Positions 59,259-64,000 of a stretch of 64,000 nucleotides of DNA are shown here, one piece after another (position 1 is the first letter of the stretch; every line of letters starts with the position of its first letter). Location of the stretch: NCBI GenBank assembly GCA_035550795.1, contig DASZOL010000008.1, forward strand, positions 1 to 64,000. Direction: 5' to 3'. Below the pieces are notes generated by a model that had not been told where the DNA came from, made no database searches, and worked only from the letters and a program-made list of their open reading frames with translations. This DNA comes from DASRDR01 sp035550795. GTDB taxonomy: Bacteria; Methylomirabilota; Methylomirabilia; Rokubacteriales; DASRDR01. Made by a program: the position numbers and the translations under genes.

Positions 59259-59274
59259 TGGCACCGCTCTTGTA
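59259..59274 (+). promoter_or_regulatory. possible sigma54 site before the sensor kinase
   Basis: TGGCAC-N5-TTGTA differs by one base from the sigma54 consensus TGGCAC-N5-TTGCA, but the mismatch is at the important -12 C. It lies 22 bases before the kinase ATG. Confidence 0.25.
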
Positions 59275-59295
59275 CACGACGTGACTCGTCCTGCG

Positions 59296-60723
59296 ATGCC
59301 CTCACTGCGTCTCAGCCACCAGCTCGGTCTCGCGGTCGGAGGACTCCTCCTGGTGGTCGGCTCGCTCGTGGGATGGAACCTTCTCGTCACCCGCCGGCTG
59401 ACCGAAGCTCACCGGAGCCTCGTCGATACGGGCATCCCCGCCGTTCGCCTGGAGGTCGGTCTCCTCGATCATGTGGCGGCGCTCCGGCGGATGGAGGGCC
59501 GGTACGCCATCCTCAGGGACCCCGCGTTCCTCGGGATCTTCCGCGACCGGCTGCGCGCGACCGCCGAGGATCTCGACCGCCTGGACGGCCTGCTCGCGAC
59601 GGCGACCGAGCGCGATCTCGTGCGGGAAGCCCGGAACTGCCTGGACGAGTACCGTCAGTTCGTGGAGCAGGGCGAGCTCGCCGCCGGCCATCCTCATCCG
59701 GCGCTGGAGCTCGACGACCTGTTCGATCGGCTCTACGTGGCCTCCGGCGCCGAGCTCCGGCGGCGCCAGGAGTCCCTGGAGACCATCGCCGGCCACACGC
59801 GCGTCCTGGGCATGACCGCCCTGGCGGCGGCGGTCCTGATCGGGCTCGGTCTGGGAGCGTTCGTGGTTCTGCGCGTCGCGCGACCGCTCGACCGGCTGCG
59901 GACCGCCACGCAGGCGGTGGCCGCACGCGAGTTTGCCGAGCCGCTGGCCGTCGCGGGCCCCAGCGAGATCCGCGACCTCACGCGGGCCTTCAACACGATG
60001 GCCGCGCGGCTGGGCGAGATCGATCGCCTCAAGGACGACCTCTTCACCGGAATCTCTCACGACCTCCGCACTCCCCTCGCCGCGATACGCTGGTCCGCGG
60101 ATCTTCTCCGGACCGGCTCCCTCGGGCCGCTCACGCCCAAGCAGATTCGCATGACCGAGACCATCGGAACGAGCAGCCGGCGGCTCCTGTCGCTCGTCGG
60201 CCAGATCGTGGAGCTCGGGCGGCTCCGGGCGGGCCGGCTCCGTCTCGACCTGCAGCCGACGGATGTCCGCGGCGTGATCGACCAGGCCGTCGAGGACGTT
60301 CGCCCTCTCGCCGAGCGCGGACAGCTGAGGATCGACATCTCGGTGCCCGGCGACCTGCCGTCCATCACGGCCGACGCCGGCCGGATCCAGCAGATCGTGG
60401 TGAACCTTCTCGCGAACGCGGTGCGCTTCACGCCGCCGGGCGGGCGCGTCTCCGTCACCGCCGAGATCCAGAAGGGCGATGTGGCGGTGCGGGTCGCGGA
60501 CACCGGGGTGGGAATCCCCCCCGACCTGGTGGCCAAGATCTTCGATCCCTACGAGCAGGCCCATCGAGGCCGGGGCGGCAGCGGCCTCGGCCTCATGATG
60601 GTGCGCGGGCTGGTCGAGGCGCACGGCGGCCGCGTGTGGGTCGAGTCGCAGGAGGGTCAGGGAAGCCGCTTCACGTTCACGCTGCCCGCCACGGCGCCGG
60701 TCGTCCGCGGAGCCCTCGCGTGA
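59296..60723 (+). CDS. HAMP-type sensor histidine kinase (GlrK-like)
   Basis: Membrane sensor kinase of 475 residues. TM1 spans about 9-32, a helical periplasmic sensor about 33-168 and TM2 about 170-193. HAMP follows, then HisKA with phospho-acceptor H255 in GISHDLRTPLA, and HATPase with the N box (NLLANAV), G1 DTGVG (402-406) and G2 GGSGLGL (427-433). All catalytic boxes are intact. The ATG was chosen because upstream GTGs lie in or near the promoter. The next gene is a lipoprotein overlapping by four bases, the arrangement of glrK-qseG. Confidence 0.92.
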   Translation: MPSLRLSHQLGLAVGGLLLVVGSLVGWNLLVTRRLTEAHRSLVDTGIPAVRLEVGLLDHVAALRRMEGRYAILRDPAFLGIFRDRLRATAEDLDRLDGLLATATERDLVREARNCLDEYRQFVEQGELAAGHPHPALELDDLFDRLYVASGAELRRRQESLETIAGHTRVLGMTALAAAVLIGLGLGAFVVLRVARPLDRLRTATQAVAAREFAEPLAVAGPSEIRDLTRAFNTMAARLGEIDRLKDDLFTGISHDLRTPLAAIRWSADLLRTGSLGPLTPKQIRMTETIGTSSRRLLSLVGQIVELGRLRAGRLRLDLQPTDVRGVIDQAVEDVRPLAERGQLRIDISVPGDLPSITADAGRIQQIVVNLLANAVRFTPPGGRVSVTAEIQKGDVAVRVADTGVGIPPDLVAKIFDPYEQAHRGRGGSGLGLMMVRGLVEAHGGRVWVESQEGQGSRFTFTLPATAPVVRGALA

Positions 60724-61370
60724 GGCCGGGGCGCGTCCTCCCGCTGCTCCTGCTCCTGCTGCCCGCCTGTGCGGGGCCGCGCGCGGCGCCAATGGAGGCG
60801 ACGCCCCCCTCGGACGACCAGCGTGCCGTCCAGCTGGCGGAGGTGCAGGTGCAGGCCGGCGATCACACGGAAGCGGCGCGCCTGTTCGACGAGGTCGCGC
60901 GCGATCCGAGCTCGCCGTTCGCGGACCGGGCGCTCCTCGGGCTCACGCGGGTCCTGTGCAACCCCCAGTACCTCGGCCGCGACTACAGCCAGGCCTACGT
61001 GGTCGCGGACCGGCTGGTCCGCGACTACCCGGACTCCCCCTACGCGGGCGAAGGCCGCGCCTGGCGCGACCTGCTCCTGGCGCACCTGGCCCTGGAGAAG
61101 GAGCTCGACCAGCGCACTGCGGAGCTCTACCAGCTCATCCGGGCGGACGAGCAGCGCATGCAGGATCTGGAGCGGTTCAAGCGCCTGGACCTCGAGCTGC
61201 AGCGGCGGACCCGCGAGCTCGAGCGGCGGACGCAGGAGCTCGAGCGGCTCAAGCGCCTGGACCTCGAGCTGGAGCGGCGGACCCGCGAGCTCGAGCAGCG
61301 GGCGCAGGAGCTCGAGCGGCTCAAGCGCCTGGACCTCGAGCTGGAGCAACAACGGCAGCGGACGCCCTGA
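60720..61370 (+). CDS. coiled-coil lipoprotein encoded with the sensor kinase (QseG-like)
   Basis: Predicted lipoprotein of 216 residues. The signal ends in the lipobox LLPAC with C17 as lipidation site. Residues about 35-130 look like a TPR-type helical region (QAGDHTEAARLFDEVARDPS). Residues 152-212 form a charged coiled coil of three 24-residue repeats with LKRLDLELERRTRELE. GTGA overlap with the kinase stop couples them. By position and form it recalls QseG, the lipoprotein between GlrK and GlrR in enterobacteria; sequence homology is not shown. Confidence 0.8.
   Translation: MRPGRVLPLLLLLLPACAGPRAAPMEATPPSDDQRAVQLAEVQVQAGDHTEAARLFDEVARDPSSPFADRALLGLTRVLCNPQYLGRDYSQAYVVADRLVRDYPDSPYAGEGRAWRDLLLAHLALEKELDQRTAELYQLIRADEQRMQDLERFKRLDLELQRRTRELERRTQELERLKRLDLELERRTRELEQRAQELERLKRLDLELEQQRQRTP
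61173..61347 (+). repeat. 72-base tandem repeat, two and a half units
   Basis: Units begin at 61173, 61245 and 61317 with CGGTTCAAGCGC or CGGCTCAAGCGC. They encode the 24-residue heptad-like coiled-coil repeats of the lipoprotein and differ at few positions, so they expanded recently or are kept uniform. Confidence 0.85.
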
Positions 61371-61392
61371 CGGGCCCGGTTCCGGAGGAGCC

Positions 61393-61512
61393 ATGACGGC
61401 GTGCGGCGGCACCGATCTCTCGTCAACGGGCCAGTCCCCACCCGTGCGCATCCTCAAGGTCGACAACGAGGGCCGTCACAACCGGCGCATCCGCATCGGG
61501 CTCGCCGGCTGA
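61393..61512 (+). CDS. 39-residue ORF resembling the start of a response-regulator receiver
   Basis: Short frame with a strong GGAGGAG two bases before its ATG. Residues 21-39 read PPVRILKVDNEGRHNRRIRI and then stop; PVRILKVDNE matches the first strand and acidic pocket of a receiver domain (RILVVDDE). The receiver's phosphorylation aspartate and everything after it are absent. Position right after kinase and lipoprotein is where the cognate regulator is expected. It may be a truncated relic or a small translated peptide. Confidence 0.45.
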   Translation: MTACGGTDLSSTGQSPPVRILKVDNEGRHNRRIRIGLAG

Positions 61513-61593
61513 GGGCGCCGCGCCGGGCCTCGCGCTGCCGACCCCGCAACCGCGGGGGTCATGCCGCCGTCAGCGGGTCCGCGACGGGCCAGG

Positions 61594-61601
61594 TGTACAA
61601 T
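61594..61601 (+). promoter_or_regulatory. -10 box of miaB (leaderless)
   Basis: TG-TACAAT ends nine bases before the ATG, leaving a leader of about three bases. Confidence 0.45.
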
Positions 61602-61610
61602 CGGGCCGCC

Positions 61611-63077
61611 ATGGCCCAGACCGTGTTCCTCCAGACCTATGGCTGCCAGATGAATGAGCGGGACTCGGAGGAGATCCTCGGGATGCTCACCGCCCAGGGC
61701 TACGCCATGGTCGACCGCGAGGAGGACGCGGACGTCATTCTCCTGAATACCTGCTCGGTCCGCGCGCACGCCGAGGAGCGTGCGATCGGGAAGATGGGCC
61801 TCATGCAGAAGCTCAAGCGGGAGCGCCCGCATCTCGTCCTGGGCATCCTCGGCTGCATGGCGAAGACGCAGCGCGAGGATGTCTTCCGCCGTCTCCCCCA
61901 GGTGGACCTCGTGGCAGGTCCCGCGGAGATCTACGATCTCCCCGATCTTCTCGCCGGCGTCGCCGAACGGCGCCAGCGGTCCGGCCTCGGCGCCGGCGCC
62001 CGCGTCCTCGCCGTCGACCGCACGGTGCGGCCGCTCGACCGCCGGCCCGCGATCGACTACCGGGCGCGCTCGGTCGCCGCGTTCGTCACGATCATGGAAG
62101 GCTGCGACAAGAAGTGCGCCTACTGCATCGTGCCGACTACGCGGGGTCAGGAGGTCTCGCGGCCGGTCGACGAGATCCTCGACGAGGTGCAGCACCTGGC
62201 GCGCGCGGGATACCGGCAGGCCACCCTGCTCGGGCAAAACGTGAACTCCTACGGCAAGCGCTTCCCAGACGGCTCCGGCTGGCTCGGGCCCGGCCGGCGC
62301 CGCGCGCTGCTCCAGCGGGAAGCGTGGCGTGAGGCGCCGGTCGGCGAACGGCCCGGCCCCGGAGCCCCCGAGACCTCCCGGCTGGTCGACTTTCCGGTCC
62401 TCCTCCGCGCGATCGACCGGAAGACTTCGATCGCGCGGGTCCGGTTCACGACCAGCCATCCGTTCGACGCGCACGAGGAGCTGTTCCGGGCCATGGCGGA
62501 CTGCCGCACGGTCTGTGAGTTCCTCCACCTTCCCGTCCAGTCGGGCTCAGACCGGGTGCTCACGGCGATGCGCCGCGGCTACACCGTCGACGCGTACCTC
62601 GCCAAGATCACGCGGCTCCGCGAGCTCGTGCCGGACGTGGCGCTGTCCACGGACATCATCGCCGGCTTTCCCGGCGAGACCGAGGCGGACTTCGAGGCCA
62701 CGTGCGACCTCATGGAGCGCGTCGGCTACGACAGCGCCTTCGTGTTCAAGTACTCGCCCCGCCCCGGCACCGAGGCGGCTGGCTGGCCGGACGACGTGCC
62801 CCAGCCCGTCAAGGAGCGGCGGAACCGGATCCTGCTGGACCTCCAGGCGCGCATCTCCCGCGAGAAGCTCCGGACGTGGATCGGGCGGGACGTCGAGGTC
62901 CTCGTCGAGGAGCGGAACCGCCGCGGCCAGCTCTCCGGCAAGAGCCGCTCGAACACCACCGTCGTCGCCGAGGGCCCGGACTCCCTGATCGGCGAGCTGG
63001 TCCGCGTCCGCGTGACACGCGTCACGGAGACGACGATGATCGGCGAGCTGGGGGAGCCCGCCACGCTCGCGCGGTGA
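61611..63077 (+). CDS. miaB: tRNA-2-methylthio-N6-dimethylallyladenosine synthase
   Basis: Radical-SAM methylthiotransferase of 488 residues modifying A37 of tRNAs. N-terminal cluster cysteines are C12, C48 and C82; the radical-SAM cluster is C165, C169 and C172 in EGCDKKCAYCIVP. LLGQNVNSYGKR, STDIIAGFPGETEADF and a C-terminal TRAM domain (residues about 420-485) complete the family. An extra 35-40 residues rich in Arg, Gly and Pro are inserted at about 218-256, right after YGKR, in a place where MiaB proteins usually have a short loop. Confidence 0.97.
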   Translation: MAQTVFLQTYGCQMNERDSEEILGMLTAQGYAMVDREEDADVILLNTCSVRAHAEERAIGKMGLMQKLKRERPHLVLGILGCMAKTQREDVFRRLPQVDLVAGPAEIYDLPDLLAGVAERRQRSGLGAGARVLAVDRTVRPLDRRPAIDYRARSVAAFVTIMEGCDKKCAYCIVPTTRGQEVSRPVDEILDEVQHLARAGYRQATLLGQNVNSYGKRFPDGSGWLGPGRRRALLQREAWREAPVGERPGPGAPETSRLVDFPVLLRAIDRKTSIARVRFTTSHPFDAHEELFRAMADCRTVCEFLHLPVQSGSDRVLTAMRRGYTVDAYLAKITRLRELVPDVALSTDIIAGFPGETEADFEATCDLMERVGYDSAFVFKYSPRPGTEAAGWPDDVPQPVKERRNRILLDLQARISREKLRTWIGRDVEVLVEERNRRGQLSGKSRSNTTVVAEGPDSLIGELVRVRVTRVTETTMIGELGEPATLAR

Positions 63078-63187
63078 GTCGGCTAGCCGCGCGACTCGAC
63101 GGAGCGCCAGACCGCCGAGGAGCTGATCGGAGGACGGAGCGCGCGCGAAGGGTGAGCGCAAGGGCGCTCGCGTGCACCGGCATCGGG

Positions 63188-63196
63188 TGGTAGACA
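63188..63196 (+). promoter_or_regulatory. possible extended -10 of the zinc-ribbon gene
   Basis: TGG-TAGACA, 18 bases before the ATG. Confidence 0.35.
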
Positions 63197-63214
63197 CGGG
63201 AAAGGAACACGCGC

Positions 63215-63619
63215 ATGGCCGACCGAAAGTACCGGCAGCAAGGCTACCGCAGCCAGGGCGCCGAGCCGCGCGGGCGAGAGCGGCCCGCTGCCGAGGCGCC
63301 CCGAAGCGGTGACATGCTCGCCCAGCGGACCGTCTCCCGGTGCGGGGCGTGCGGCGAGCGCCTGCCGATCGCCACCGCGTCGCTCGCGGAGTGCCCGAGC
63401 TGCCGGGCCGCCATCCATGCCTGCCGCCAGTGCGCCCACTTCGACACGAGCCGCCGCTTTGAGTGCACGGAGCCAATTCCCGAGCGACTGGCGGACAAGA
63501 GCGCTCGCAACGACTGCGCCGTCTTCTCTCTCCGCGTGACGGTCGAGCGGGACCCCTCGCCCGATTCCACGCGCCCCAGCGACATCCGCCGCGCTTTCGA
63601 CAACCTCTTCAAGAAGTAG
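63215..63619 (+). CDS. uncharacterised zinc-ribbon protein
   Basis: Protein of 134 residues. An arginine-rich disordered N-terminus is followed by CGACGERLPI and CPSCRAAIHACRQCAHFDTS, giving at least three CxxC knuckles plus two later cysteines (FECTEPIP, NDCAVFSL), so one or two zinc sites are likely. The end RRAFDNLFKK resembles a docking tail. Family not recognised by name; function unknown. Confidence 0.7.
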   Translation: MADRKYRQQGYRSQGAEPRGRERPAAEAPRSGDMLAQRTVSRCGACGERLPIATASLAECPSCRAAIHACRQCAHFDTSRRFECTEPIPERLADKSARNDCAVFSLRVTVERDPSPDSTRPSDIRRAFDNLFKK

Positions 63620-63805
63620 CCCGGACGCACCGCGAGCGCGGAGATCGCGCCCGACTCCGGCGGGGCGCGACTCCGCGGCGGGGTGCCGGAGAACGCGAGC
63701 CGTCCGTCCCCCGAGCCCCGGGGAGGAAGCGGGGCGCGGCGAGAGGACGTCACGCGGGCGCCGCACGCGGCGGGAGACGCCCGGCCCGGGTCGCGCGACG
63801 TGCGC

Positions 63806-64000
63806 TCAGTACCCCGCGATGTACGGGAGGGCCCGGGCGGTCCGCTCGATCGCCTCCCCGGCATCCAACAGCACGCTCATCGCGTTCCAGGACCCGGTGA
63901 CGAGCTGGTTGCGCGCGCCCTCCGGAATGCGGGCTGGAATGGTGCGGCCCATGAACCGGACCTCCCGGCGCTCGACGTCGAGCTCCAGGGCCTGGCCGGG
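63806..64000 (-). CDS. isopropylmalate dehydratase/aconitase-type small subunit, C-terminal part
   Basis: The last 64 codons of a minus-strand gene that continues beyond the window. The visible end contains GRTIPARIPEGARNQLVTGS and LLDAGEAIERTARALPYIAG, which resembles the C-terminus of LeuD-like small subunits of the aconitase family. The swivelling-domain active region is outside the window, so the assignment rests only on this tail. Confidence 0.5.
   Translation of the reverse strand, partial: PGQALELDVERREVRFMGRTIPARIPEGARNQLVTGSWNAMSVLLDAGEAIERTARALPYIAGY

Noticed and set aside
1..64000. tRNA, rRNA, CRISPR arrays, insertion sequences, integrases, toxin-antitoxin pairs and replication origins.
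   Set aside because: Intergenic regions were read on both strands and none was found; short RNAs without clear motifs could still be missed.

Overview
The window is GC-rich (roughly 70 percent by eye) and densely coded on both strands, with many ATGA/GTGA overlaps, GTG starts and short spacers. I see no rRNA, tRNA, CRISPR array, insertion sequence or prophage. The content is high GC, repeated dipeptide-type ABC transporters, many CoA, amine and amidohydrolase enzymes, an IspG-type isoprenoid gene and MiaB. This suggests a soil or subsurface heterotroph of an uncultured lineage such as Candidatus Rokubacteria/Methylomirabilota. That placement is inference from gene content only; no marker gene here proves it.

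Layout. 1-5.3 kb: end of an MFS exporter, a ROK sugar kinase, a HAD phosphatase, an alpha/beta hydrolase and an Xaa-Pro aminopeptidase. 5.4-6.2 kb: a PPOX-type flavoprotein and the stump of a DMT (EamA) transporter. 6.4-9.9 kb: a tightly overlapping plus-strand operon of DUF1330 protein, SDR, crotonase and gamma-glutamyltransferase. 10-13.4 kb: YbaK deacylase and a 2-hydroxyacid dehydrogenase (minus), divergent from two coupled TPM-domain proteins. 13.7-15 kb: a dihydroorotase-like amidohydrolase.

15-29.4 kb is a long minus-strand block. Read from its 5' end it encodes a class III aminotransferase, a DHDPS-like lyase, an agmatinase-family ureohydrolase, a Tat-exported solute-binding protein, two permeases and two ATPases, then GNAT, MFS, a second class III aminotransferase and a NUDIX-histidine phosphatase fusion. 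The likely theme is uptake and breakdown of peptides or guanidino/amino compounds.

29.5-38.4 kb: thiolase, hydrolase plus gamma carbonic anhydrase, Tam-like methyltransferase, IspG, DUF2214, a nickel/cobalt permease, Fpg glycosylase and an MFS transporter. 38.5-42 kb: a second dipeptide-type importer with no ATPase genes. 42-49.4 kb: NIPSNAP, two uncharacterised proteins, a MocR regulator, VOC protein, amidohydrolase, tartrate/D-malate dehydrogenase and LysE exporter. 49.7-58 kb: a fused 2-oxoacid dehydrogenase E1, a DHCW cupin, a wrecked methyltransferase, an 803-residue GAF-type protein, nitronate monooxygenase and a secreted collagen-like protein. 58-64 kb: SDR, a sensor kinase with a coiled-coil lipoprotein and a stub resembling a response regulator, MiaB, a zinc-ribbon protein and the 3' end of a LeuD-like gene.

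No single obviously new system stands out. The best leads are the kinase-lipoprotein-receiver-stub cluster, the DNRLRE-collagen-glycine-rich surface protein, the 803-residue GAF family protein, and a recurring extended -10 promoter motif with several probably leaderless or non-ATG starts.
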